A stretch of DNA of 8,502 bases from Archaeoglobaceae archaeon (GCA_027016055.1 JALWBF010000057.1:1-8502); one strand, 5' to 3'. Positions 1 to 6,651 are shown, counted from the first letter of the stretch. Made by a program: numbers and translations. The notes: generated by a model not told the origin, from the letters alone.

Positions 1-44
1 AGCAGTTCGATCGCTATCAGCTTAAGTCCCGTCCTTTCTATCAT
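1..44 (-). CDS. 5' end of an unidentified gene downstream of artA (partial)
   Basis: Only the first 14 codons are in the window. An ATG at 42-44 (minus strand) opens a frame reading MIERTGLKLIAIEL, with no stop before the left edge. A strong Shine-Dalgarno, GGAGGT, lies 8 nt upstream of this ATG, inside the artA coding sequence. The frame differs from artA and overlaps its 3' end by 23 bp, the layout of a translationally coupled last or next gene of the operon. The residues are too few to identify a family, and I give no function. What is seen is the start codon, the binding site and the open frame; that it is a real gene is inferred from those. Confidence 0.7.
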   Translation of the reverse strand, partial: MIERTGLKLIAIEL

Positions 45-807
45 GCTTCCAGACCTCCACCAACTCCTCCTTGAGGTTGTATATTAAATCGGCGAGCTCC
101 GGTAGAAATCTGAATACTCCCAAAGATATCAGCACCAACGCTATCGTTGCGAGTATCTTGCATATAACATGATGCGCAATATAAAAGCTGTTTTCTCCGA
201 ACCATTCGTTTCCGTAAGCTACAACTACGAAGACGTTTCTCAATAAGTTTAAGATGTAAATCACCGGAACAGATACCATGAAAGCCTTAAGCCTTCTTCT
301 AAAATCTGCTTTTACTCCAAGCGTTGCTCCGGCAAAAAGAGCCATGCTTTCTATGCCGGTGCAGGCTAAGATTATTTTTACGTATCTTCCGTTTAATCCT
401 ATTTTGTTGAAAGCTATCCTCTCAATTTTAAAACCGAGGATATTCCCAAGAGCTACGGTTTGATCGGCTACGATGCTTATTATTCCCCTGTTAAGCCATG
501 GATCGATTGCGAATGGGAAATAAAAGAGGGCTGAAAGGGCAGAAAAAGCCGTAACATCTAAAAAAACGTCCAGATTCTTAGTTTTTAATATCGTCAATCC
601 GATCATCGTGAACAAAACGAATGCGAGGATCATGATCGTAGTGTTGAAGTAATCCATAACTGCGATGTAATTCGGTATCTCGGTTAGCCAGTATATGCCG
701 AATAGAATCCATCCGATGCAACCCAAAATCCTATTCTTGGTTGCGATGAAGATGAACATAAAAGCTACCGCTAAGAGGACTACGAACATGATTGAAAGCC
801 TTAGCAT
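22..807 (-). CDS. artA: Archaeosortase A-type membrane transpeptidase
   Basis: A 261-residue polytopic membrane protein of the exosortase/archaeosortase family. Family members cut the C-terminal sorting signal (PGF-CTERM for ArtA) of secreted surface proteins and pass them to a lipid anchor. Catalytic motifs are visible in order: Cys149 in ACTGIES (148-154), Arg190 in LLRN (188-191), and His212/His213 in IAHHV. The Cys-Arg spacing is 41 residues, the same as between the Cys173 and Arg214 reported for Haloferax ArtA; Arg233 could match the second essential arginine of that enzyme. Hydrophobic segments fill most of residues 5-120 and 143-235, and a charged cytoplasmic tail follows. The length is near the family norm. 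It follows the DUF460 gene by 16 nt with no clear Shine-Dalgarno; Met7 is a possible alternative start. No PGF-CTERM substrate is encoded in the window. The ArtA subclass, as opposed to another archaeosortase, is probable, not certain. Confidence 0.87.
   Translation of the reverse strand: MLRLSIMFVVLLAVAFMFIFIATKNRILGCIGWILFGIYWLTEIPNYIAVMDYFNTTIMILAFVLFTMIGLTILKTKNLDVFLDVTAFSALSALFYFPFAIDPWLNRGIISIVADQTVALGNILGFKIERIAFNKIGLNGRYVKIILACTGIESMALFAGATLGVKADFRRRLKAFMVSVPVIYILNLLRNVFVVVAYGNEWFGENSFYIAHHVICKILATIALVLISLGVFRFLPELADLIYNLKEELVEVWKHDRKDGT
51..59 (-). promoter_or_regulatory. Shine-Dalgarno site for the gene starting at 44
   Basis: On the minus strand the bases just upstream of the ATG at 44 read GTGGAGGTCTGGAAGC, placing GGAGGT 8 nt from the start codon. 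This is the closest match to the archaeal anti-Shine-Dalgarno on this side of the window. It lies within the artA reading frame, so it is good evidence that a further gene starts here. Confidence 0.65.
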
Positions 808-823
808 CGATACTTAAGAATTC

Positions 824-2731
824 CTAAAGCTGAGATCTCCTGCTCTTATACTCCATAAACAGCATTTCGAGTCTGTCTATCTTCCTCTTTTTCATATCTT
901 CGATCTTTAGCCTGTAAATTTCCTCAAACTTCTCGGAATTTATTATTGCAAGGTCTTCTCCGATCTCCATCTCAACCTCGCTCCTATCTATCACAGGAAT
1001 TCCCCTCTCCTCAAATACGGACTTTGCAAGATGGGACATCTCGTTGCTCACGATTACGGCTTTTATCTTCTTATCGCATAGGTATTCGGCGGTCATCTTA
1101 CCTCCGCCGCTCGAATCTTCGATATAAATGACATCGCCCTCGTTGATTCCGAAGGATTCCTCAAGCCTCTCGATCTCATCCTTCGTAAACTTCTTCAGAA
1201 CCTTTATACTCTTCCACCCGCTGAATTCGAGAACCTTCATCTTCTTAAGAACTTCTATCCTATTTTTCAGTTCCTCTATCGTTCTATCCTTTTCCCTAAG
1301 CTCCTTCCTTAGCTCTCTAAGCTCGTGCTCGAGGGTTTTTATGTAGTTCTCCCTTCTAACCCTCTCATGTTCCTCCTTCGATAGGGCAACTATCTTTGCC
1401 CTCAGCCTTTCTATTTCTTCTCTTAAACTCTTAATTTCCTTTCTGAGCAATTTGTTTTCCTCTTCAAGCTCTCTGATTACTCTATCCTTCTTTATCAAAT
1501 CCTCTCTCAGAGCTTTAACCTCATCTATCTGCTGAGGCTGTTCTACTTCCTTCTTCTCCCTACTTTCCTCCCCGGCTATTATATCCTTAAGAGGTGTTCC
1601 CCTGATGATCTCAGCCTTCACTGCATCGACATCCATTCCCATCGGTATCCTCTTTTCTACGTTCTTAAGCTTGTTCTTGTAAGAATTATAGGCATCCATA
1701 GCCGCGGCTATAGCATCCCTCTCGTGATCGTTTAGAAAAGCAAATTTTGCCGTTAAATTCCTCTTCCTTTCAACGCTCATGTCCTCCTTCGGCGTATGCA
1801 GAACGGCTTGGAACGATGCTCTGAGCTTCAAAACGAATTCCGGCGGATTGCTTTTGTCCGTAGCGATAACTACAGGTTTGCCCAAAGATGTTATGAACTC
1901 TATAACTTCCGAAGGATTCCAACCCTTCTTACTTCTAACGCCCAATATGTTTCCGTTCAAATCCAAAACCGCTACGGCTGTAGTCGTCCCCGGATCAACT
2001 CCAACAATTACGTGCGGCTTCGATTTCCTGAGCGGGATGAATTCGATCTTGTCCTTCTCGACAGCGGAAACCTTAACCTGAACGTCCCTCGTTTTGAACG
2101 AATTTATCGGAAGCTTCTCCTTCGGAGCGTTAACTATCAGTGTTCCCCTCGAAATCCCTCCATAAGCTTCCCTAACTTCCTCAACGTATTCCAGCCCGAG
2201 TTCATCGAGCTTCTCCTTGATCTCCTTAAATACTCTCCTGACGGCATCATGCACCTTTCTTCTATACTTATTCTGCCTCCATCCGCCCTTCCCCAAGCTT
2301 CTGTTCCTCGAAACCGTAATTATCGTCTTGTCTATGAAAACGGATACCTCCTCACCAACACCAAGCTTGGCAAGGTATGCGCATGCCTTAGCTTCATCCA
2401 TCGGACTCCTTATGTTTATCCTCAAACCATACCTCTTAGCCAAGCTCGGCAAGGAGCCGGAATTGAATCCGGAAACCTGAACGAGTTTTGTGGTTGAAGG
2501 TATTTGCCTAAGGAAGGCTACAAGCTCTTCCTTAGACTTGAAAAGTTCGTAGATGTTATCGACGGATACTATCGAAGGCTTAAACTCCCTGATCATTCTG
2601 AAGAGCTTGCTCCTCGAAACACCAAACTTCTCGATTTCGGAATCATCATCTATTATGAAAACGGCGTATCTCGGCTTTATCTTTCCCTGAAGCGATCCCT
2701 TGATTATATCCACACCGAATATGCAGGTCAT
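824..2731 (-). CDS. DUF460 family protein: RNase H-like domains plus coiled coil
   Basis: A 635-residue, probably cytoplasmic, archaeal protein matching the DUF460 family, which is predicted to have an RNase H-like nuclease fold but has no settled function. Residues 1-110 look like a first, degenerate RNase H-like unit (FGVDII at 5-10, VSVDN at 55-59). Residues 240-350 hold a clearer one: GVDPGTTTA (244-252, Asp246), IATDKS (289-294, Asp291) and NDHERDAIAA (334-343, Asp335 and Asp339), an arrangement of acidic residues like RuvC/YqgF-type enzymes. A long charged coiled coil covers roughly 400-500, followed by a C-terminal alpha/beta region (about 500-600) and a basic helix. The ATG at 2731 overlaps the RIO2 stop as ATGA, with AGGGGG immediately before it. 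Nuclease activity is inferred from motifs only. Position between RIO2 and artA hints at RNA or ribosome-related work but does not prove it. Confidence 0.85.
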   Translation of the reverse strand: MTCIFGVDIIKGSLQGKIKPRYAVFIIDDDSEIEKFGVSRSKLFRMIREFKPSIVSVDNIYELFKSKEELVAFLRQIPSTTKLVQVSGFNSGSLPSLAKRYGLRINIRSPMDEAKACAYLAKLGVGEEVSVFIDKTIITVSRNRSLGKGGWRQNKYRRKVHDAVRRVFKEIKEKLDELGLEYVEEVREAYGGISRGTLIVNAPKEKLPINSFKTRDVQVKVSAVEKDKIEFIPLRKSKPHVIVGVDPGTTTAVAVLDLNGNILGVRSKKGWNPSEVIEFITSLGKPVVIATDKSNPPEFVLKLRASFQAVLHTPKEDMSVERKRNLTAKFAFLNDHERDAIAAAMDAYNSYKNKLKNVEKRIPMGMDVDAVKAEIIRGTPLKDIIAGEESREKKEVEQPQQIDEVKALREDLIKKDRVIRELEEENKLLRKEIKSLREEIERLRAKIVALSKEEHERVRRENYIKTLEHELRELRKELREKDRTIEELKNRIEVLKKMKVLEFSGWKSIKVLKKFTKDEIERLEESFGINEGDVIYIEDSSGGGKMTAEYLCDKKIKAVIVSNEMSHLAKSVFEERGIPVIDRSEVEMEIGEDLAIINSEKFEEIYRLKIEDMKKRKIDRLEMLFMEYKSRRSQL

Positions 2732-3603
2732 TCCCCCTTTATGTATTTAAGAACGCTATTAATATCCTTTTCTATGCGGTAAGTCCTTTTGAAATAATTT
2801 ATGACGTTTTCAACATCCCTCTTCAGAATCTCATCCGCGACTTTCCTTTCTTCATCCGTCTCAACTTCGTTCAGATCTATGTGCTGTGGAAAGTCTATAT
2901 ACCACACACCTTCAGGATTTACGAGGATGTTGTATTGGCTTAGATCCCCGTGAATTACGCCCAAAGAATACATCGTTTTCACGTCTTCGATTATCATTTC
3001 GAGAACATCCTTGGGATTCTCAAGCCTGACTCTGAACAGCTCTTTGGCATCTATCAGCTCCATTAAAACGGCGTTACCTTCCCAATCATACGGCTTGGGA
3101 ACGCTCACGTAGCCGTAGAGCCTTTTCAAAGCCTTAAATTCGTTCTTCGCCGATCTGACCATTAAAACTGTAAAGTGCAGAGTTCCGTAATCTCTTTTCT
3201 CCTTAACCTTCTTGAAGCTCGAATATCCGACCTTGTGGAATTTCAGGACGCACTCACCGTATTTTTCCGAATAACAGTTGAATATTATGCTCTCCTTACC
3301 CTCACCCATCCTCTTGCCGAGCATCGAAACCTTGTCGCTCCTTACAAGTCTCCAGAGCGAGTATAGCGATAAACCTAAATAAGTGAATGCGCTGCCCAGA
3401 TATTCGGTGTATTTGTTCTCCACCAAGTTTTCATCCTTTAAAGCCTTCAGAATGGTCTCCATCTTCTCGGGATTAATTTGAGCCGTCTTTGCGATAACCT
3501 CAGCCGGAACGTATTTGTAATCCCACATATTCTTAAATATCGCATCCAGCACCTTCCACTTTAGCTTGCTCATACTCCTAAACTTTTCAGCGAAGTCTAC
3601 CAT
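2728..3603 (-). CDS. rio2: RIO2-type serine/threonine kinase/ATPase
   Basis: A 291-residue soluble protein with the RIO2 architecture: an N-terminal winged-helix domain (about 1-90) and a compact RIO kinase domain (about 91-291). Visible motifs are the nucleotide loop GEGKES (100-105), the ATP-binding lysine Lys121 in VLKFHK, a helix-C-like glutamate near Glu155, the catalytic loop HGDLSQYN (218-225, Asp220 and Asn225), and the metal-binding Asp237 in YIDFPQ, the RIO form of the DFG motif. In the family, RIO2 binds pre-40S/30S ribosomal subunits and acts mainly as an ATPase during small-subunit maturation. All key residues are present and the length is normal for archaea. It starts 11 nt after the DUF167 stop and overlaps the DUF460 start by 4 nt, so it is almost surely co-transcribed with both. 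No strong Shine-Dalgarno precedes the ATG. Confidence 0.93.
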   Translation of the reverse strand: MVDFAEKFRSMSKLKWKVLDAIFKNMWDYKYVPAEVIAKTAQINPEKMETILKALKDENLVENKYTEYLGSAFTYLGLSLYSLWRLVRSDKVSMLGKRMGEGKESIIFNCYSEKYGECVLKFHKVGYSSFKKVKEKRDYGTLHFTVLMVRSAKNEFKALKRLYGYVSVPKPYDWEGNAVLMELIDAKELFRVRLENPKDVLEMIIEDVKTMYSLGVIHGDLSQYNILVNPEGVWYIDFPQHIDLNEVETDEERKVADEILKRDVENVINYFKRTYRIEKDINSVLKYIKGE

Positions 3604-3614
3604 CCGACGGTTTT

Positions 3615-3920
3615 CTATCTACCCTGTTTAGAAATATTTCGTAGGATTTTGATGACATCATCCCTACTAATTCCTTCGATTAAGATCGTCTTCTGCGTTG
3701 AGGTTTGACCTTTCACGATTTTAACATTCCTTCCGAACACATTTTTAAGGAATCTGATTAGCTCGGCGTTAGCTTTTCCGCCTCTGGGCGGGCTACTGAC
3801 TTTAACTTCGATACTTTTCCTCCATTTGTTGTATCCGACGATTTCAGTCTTCTTAGCGTTCGGTGAGACCGTAAGGTCAATAAGAACACCTTTTTCTGAT
3901 TCCCTCACGGCGTCATCCAT
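3615..3920 (-). CDS. DUF167/UPF0235 (YggU-like) small protein
   Basis: A small cytoplasmic protein of the DUF167 (UPF0235, YggU-like) family, whose function is unknown. The family hallmark SPPRGGKANAELIRFL is present, preceded by VSPNAKKTEI and followed by VKIVKGQTSTQKTILI, giving the usual beta-alpha-beta small fold. I choose the ATG at 3920 (101 residues, the normal family length). The frame also stays open to a TTG at 3959, but that codon lies only about 10 nt from the TATA box, so a transcript starting about 25 nt downstream of the box would not contain it. GAGGG lies 12 nt upstream of the chosen ATG, a rather long spacing. It is the first gene of the minus-strand operon, 11 nt ahead of RIO2. 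Confidence 0.85.
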   Translation of the reverse strand: MDDAVRESEKGVLIDLTVSPNAKKTEIVGYNKWRKSIEVKVSSPPRGGKANAELIRFLKNVFGRNVKIVKGQTSTQKTILIEGISRDDVIKILRNISKQGR

Positions 3921-3963
3921 AACTTGGCATATCCCTCGAAACAATATATCGATTACCAAAATC

Positions 3964-3975
3964 CTTATATCTCCT
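3964..3975. promoter_or_regulatory. Shared TATA region for tRNA-Gln and the DUF167-RIO2 operon
   Basis: The near-symmetric element CTTATATCTCC lies between two divergent transcription units. On the plus strand its centre (near 3968) is about 27 nt from the first base of tRNA-Gln, the usual archaeal TATA-to-start distance. On the minus strand it reads GGAGATATAAGG and would place a start near 3941, leaving a leader of about 20 nt that includes GAGGG before the ATG at 3920. The element and its spacing are seen; use in both directions is inferred. Confidence 0.55.
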
Positions 3976-3994
3976 AACGATTAATCTAAAATGA

Positions 3995-4067
3995 AGCCCC
4001 GTAGGGTAGTGGTCAATCCTGCGGGACTCTGGATCCCGCGACCCCGGTTCGAATCCGGGCGGGGCTA
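3995..4067 (+). tRNA. tRNA-Gln, anticodon CTG
   Basis: A complete cloverleaf can be folded by hand. The acceptor stem is AGCCCCG (3995-4001) with CGGGGCT (4060-4066) and discriminator A4067. The D arm begins with GGG at 4004. The anticodon stem is CGGGA (4022-4026) with TCCCG (4034-4038), around the loop CTCTGGA. The anticodon at 4029-4031 is CTG, which reads the glutamine codon CAG. The T arm is CCCGG-TTCGAAT-CCGGG (4043-4059). There is no intron, the variable loop is short, and the CCA end is not encoded. The gene stands alone, divergent from the DUF167 operon and convergent with the M48 gene. Confidence 0.95.
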
Positions 4068-4185
4068 TGCTTATGCTTGTTTATGACCTGAATCGAAAAA
4101 CCGTGTTTAACCTCGATCTTTTTATTCTCTTTAACTTCCCTATAGCTACGATTGTTGCTACCAAAAATATAACGTATTTATATTA
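4068..4185. terminator. Spacer between convergent tRNA-Gln and M48 gene with T tracts on both strands
   Basis: No gene is seen in these 118 bp. For the tRNA, a five-T tract lies at 4119-4123. For the M48 gene on the minus strand, five-T tracts lie at 4167-4163, about 20 nt past its stop, and at 4100-4096. Archaeal termination often uses such oligo-T runs without hairpins. These are weak signals, and no strong stem-loop was found. Confidence 0.35.
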
Positions 4186-5997
4186 TTACACAACATACAT
4201 TTGACTTTTCTTTATCTTTTCAATATATTTAATTCTTTCTATAAGGGATGGATGAAAATAATCAAGAATACCAGCATTCCAAACTTTGTATATTTTATAC
4301 ATCAATGATGAGCTAGAGCTAGAGTCTTTCTCTTTCTGATTTTGTTTTACGTTCTCGAGAATTCCGTTAAGGAGATTAATTACTGCATCTGGATTAGTAT
4401 TTCTGGCAGCAAATTCGTCAGCTAAAAATTCATGCACAGAAAATCCTGCAATAGCTGGTAATACTCCTTTTCCACCGAAGAATGTGATTGTAGAAAGGAC
4501 ACTTAAGAGATTCTTAACTCTAGTATTGTGTTTGAGGTGGTAAATCTCATGATAAATAGCGGCTGCAATTTCTTCTTTAGTATGACATATGTTAAGTAGT
4601 CCTCTTGTCAGTATAATTTTATGCCTTATCCTAATAAATCCATTAGATTCAGATCGTGCATCTGGTAATTCTTCGTCTGTTAGATAAACTGATACATTTT
4701 TTATCTTAGCTTTATTACAAGCTTCATCAACGATATTTAATATCCAATCTGGCGGATTTTCTTTGCAAACATCTTTATCTTTTCTTAATAATAATATTGG
4801 TAAAATAGAAATTAGTGTAAGTAATATTATTGGTAGCAATACGAAGCATGAGTAAATATATAATAACAATTTATTAGAATATTTTATGTAATTACTAAAA
4901 AGTATCCAATACTTATTAGAGTTTAATCCGAATAACCAAAATATATCTGGAATTCTGTCAAATTGAAACCCAAATGCGTAGAGTATAATTTTTAGTGAAT
5001 GAAATACAAAAGAGAAAAGGATAGTAGTGGAAATCACCCACATGCACAAAAGACAAATGGACAATATCTTTACTTCCTTTTTGTTTGGTATTATCAATGG
5101 TCTAATAACACCTTTATTAAATGTAGATAGCAGTTGGATAACCTTTGGCAGTATAAATATCGAGAGTAAAATGGATGTTACGGGAGGAATAACAACAATT
5201 ACTATTGCCATTGCAAGAGTTTTATAGAAATTGGCTATAAAGGTAGGTAACGATAGAGGCGGCAGTAGCGAACTGAAATTTATCATCATCCAATAATAAA
5301 TAACGAGATTCATGTGTGTCAATATACCAAGGAAAAAGCAAATAAGTCGTAAATCATGATAACTAGACATTTCATAATTTTTTGATATATTTATATATAA
5401 GTTGGCTAATAATAATATTATTATAAGATAAATTGGTATTATATATGAAGAAAGGAGAAACGTTTTCACTAATTCGTTACATCGACTAATTTTATTTATA
5501 TCTAAATATATACCTAATAAAATACAAATCATAATAACTAATGTAAAAATTAATATAAAGTGCGAAATATTCCCTTTAGTACTTAAAGATTTATATTTAA
5601 AGTTACATAACCTAAATGCATCAGTGATACTAAATCTGCTAACACTCCATGAAAGTAGGATCAGTAAGAAAAGAGTCATTATTGCAACTCCACAAAATAA
5701 CAAATCTTGGTGGGAGTATATTGAGATAAATATAAAACCATTAATTATAATTAAAATTAGTGTTGGATTAACATCTCCAATATCCCTTATAACATAACAT
5801 CCTTTATTTTTATCTATATTGATAAATATAATATTTCTCCATAGGTAACCAATTAATCTTGGTTTTATAATAATATACTTATTATCATTCTGCTTGATTA
5901 ACTTTAGGTTATTTTCTATTACATACTTTTTTATACATTCTTCTAAATCCTTCTTAAAATTTACGTATATTTCTATTTTATTTTCAAATATTTTCAT
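4186..5997 (-). CDS. Polytopic membrane protein with C-terminal M48-type zinc metalloprotease
   Basis: A 603-residue protein. Residues 1-75 are soluble and charged. Several hydrophobic segments follow, by eye near 79-118, 145-165, 177-203, 215-240, 257-285, 310-335 and 378-404. The C-terminal part (about 410-603) has the complete M48 signature: the zinc motif HEIYH (His483, Glu484, His487), the third ligand Glu523 in EFLADEFA (ExxAD), and HPSLIERIKYI (582-592), the conserved HP...RI tail. A hydrophobic stretch at 495-520 lies between the zinc motifs. It should be a membrane-anchored peptidase; HtpX and Ste24 are relatives in this clan, but the long N-terminal membrane region is not typical of either. 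A run of six serines sits at 559-564. The gene overlaps the upstream AbrB-like gene by ATGA and has no Shine-Dalgarno of its own, so translation is probably coupled. It is very AT-rich. The substrate is unknown; the AbrB partner is one candidate. Confidence 0.82.
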   Translation of the reverse strand: MKIFENKIEIYVNFKKDLEECIKKYVIENNLKLIKQNDNKYIIIKPRLIGYLWRNIIFINIDKNKGCYVIRDIGDVNPTLILIIINGFIFISIYSHQDLLFCGVAIMTLFLLILLSWSVSRFSITDAFRLCNFKYKSLSTKGNISHFILIFTLVIMICILLGIYLDINKISRCNELVKTFLLSSYIIPIYLIIILLLANLYINISKNYEMSSYHDLRLICFFLGILTHMNLVIYYWMMINFSSLLPPLSLPTFIANFYKTLAMAIVIVVIPPVTSILLSIFILPKVIQLLSTFNKGVIRPLIIPNKKEVKILSICLLCMWVISTTILFSFVFHSLKIILYAFGFQFDRIPDIFWLFGLNSNKYWILFSNYIKYSNKLLLYIYSCFVLLPIILLTLISILPILLLRKDKDVCKENPPDWILNIVDEACNKAKIKNVSVYLTDEELPDARSESNGFIRIRHKIILTRGLLNICHTKEEIAAAIYHEIYHLKHNTRVKNLLSVLSTITFFGGKGVLPAIAGFSVHEFLADEFAARNTNPDAVINLLNGILENVKQNQKEKDSSSSSSLMYKIYKVWNAGILDYFHPSLIERIKYIEKIKKSQMYVV

Positions 5998-6431
5998 ACT
6001 GAATCTTTATATTCTTTTTCTGATTTGATTATTATTATTCTTTTAGTTTTATTTCCTTCTATAATAGCCAATTTTTCTCCTTCATTCCAACCTTTTTTAT
6101 CAATTATATATTTTGGTATAGTCATTCTGTATGAATTGCCTCTTATGCTAATTTTAACAATGGTATCCGTTAGAATTTCTTTACACTCATATTCTTGTAA
6201 GTCTTTAAATTCTTTATCTGTAAACGTATTGCATCTAGGTATTATTTTAACAATTATGTGACCTAAATCTGTAATACCAAAAAGTGCACCATACCCTTCT
6301 TTGATGTTATAGGCTTTAACTAGTTCTTTTGGTAGTGTGATTTCGTAACTGTCTCTTCTTTTTCCTAATTTTACACTGGGTGTTCTAGGTGTTCCTATTA
6401 TCCGAGCTAAGTGAAAGTAATCATCAGTCAT
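5994..6431 (-). CDS. Tandem AbrB/SpoVT-like DNA-binding protein
   Basis: A 145-residue protein built from two copies of an AbrB-type swapped-hairpin motif. Copy 1 (about 18-64) includes SYEITLPKELVKAYNIKEG; copy 2 (about 90-136) includes SYRMTIPKYIIDKKGWNEG. Both follow the pattern of a basic strand, S-Y-x-(I/M)-T-(L/I)-P-K, a short helix, then a glycine turn and closing beta strands. Such domains normally pair as dimers to bind DNA, so two in one chain could form a pseudo-dimer. A linker of about 25 residues separates them, and a short N-terminal tail precedes the first. It is the first gene of a two-gene unit, overlapping the M48 gene by 4 bp. A regulator, possibly of this unit, is the natural inference; an antitoxin-like role is also possible given the fold. 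The ATG at 6431 has no nearby Shine-Dalgarno and may be nearly leaderless. Confidence 0.75.
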   Translation of the reverse strand: MTDDYFHLARIIGTPRTPSVKLGKRRDSYEITLPKELVKAYNIKEGYGALFGITDLGHIIVKIIPRCNTFTDKEFKDLQEYECKEILTDTIVKISIRGNSYRMTIPKYIIDKKGWNEGEKLAIIEGNKTKRIIIIKSEKEYKDSV

Positions 6432-6461
6432 TAGCTTAACATTAACTACAACATCTTAATA

Positions 6462-6478
6462 AAGCTTTATATCACCTT
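6462..6478 (-). promoter_or_regulatory. Possible promoter of the AbrB-M48 unit
   Basis: On the minus strand the bases read AAGGTGATATAAAGC, containing the TATA-like GATATAAAG about 35 nt before the ATG at 6431. A start 25-27 nt downstream would give a leader of about 10 nt, which fits the absence of a Shine-Dalgarno next to the start codon. AAGGTGAT resembles a ribosome site but is about 40 nt from the start, too far to act as one for this gene. Confidence 0.4.
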
Positions 6479-6530
6479 AAACATCTTTAAATTAGGATAA
6501 ACGATTTTTCTCAAAAATTAACCTTGGACA

Positions 6531-6588
6531 ACGGTTTATAAATGGATTAAACCGTATTTAGCGGTTTAGAACGGCATAGCACCGCTTA
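6531..6588. promoter_or_regulatory. CGGTTTA inverted-repeat cluster (putative operator)
   Basis: Four half-sites alternate in direction: ACGGTTTA at 6531-6538 (+), TAAACCGT at 6548-6555 (-), GCGGTTTA at 6561-6568 (+), and an imperfect ACCGCTTA at 6581-6588 (-). The first two form a perfect 8-bp inverted repeat with a 9-nt spacer. The second and third form a perfect 7-bp inverted repeat with a 7-nt spacer. A TATA-like TTTATAAAT (6535-6543) overlaps the first half-site. The cluster lies between divergent genes, as expected of a regulator binding site. Which protein binds is unknown; the AbrB-like neighbour is a candidate. Confidence 0.55.
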
Positions 6589-6651
6589 AAACTTTTATTT
6601 GTAAGTAAAATAGTAAAATTTTTATTTTTTGTCGTGCAATCATATTACAAA

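Noticed and set aside
1796..2497. A 233-codon open frame on the plus strand opposite the DUF460 gene, plus other plus-strand frames at 1128-1346, 1779-2081, 2217-2480 and 2504-2782
   Set aside because: They lie antisense to a well-supported gene with conserved motifs, have no convincing ribosome site, and show no recognisable protein pattern.
3921..3959. TTG at 3959 as the start of the DUF167 gene
   Set aside because: It is about 10 nt from the TATA box, upstream of the expected transcript start, and would give a longer protein than is normal for the family.
4098..4104. AAACCGT at 4098 as another copy of the operator half-site
   Set aside because: It is a single isolated match with no paired inverted copy, sits at the 3' ends of convergent genes, and is expected by chance.
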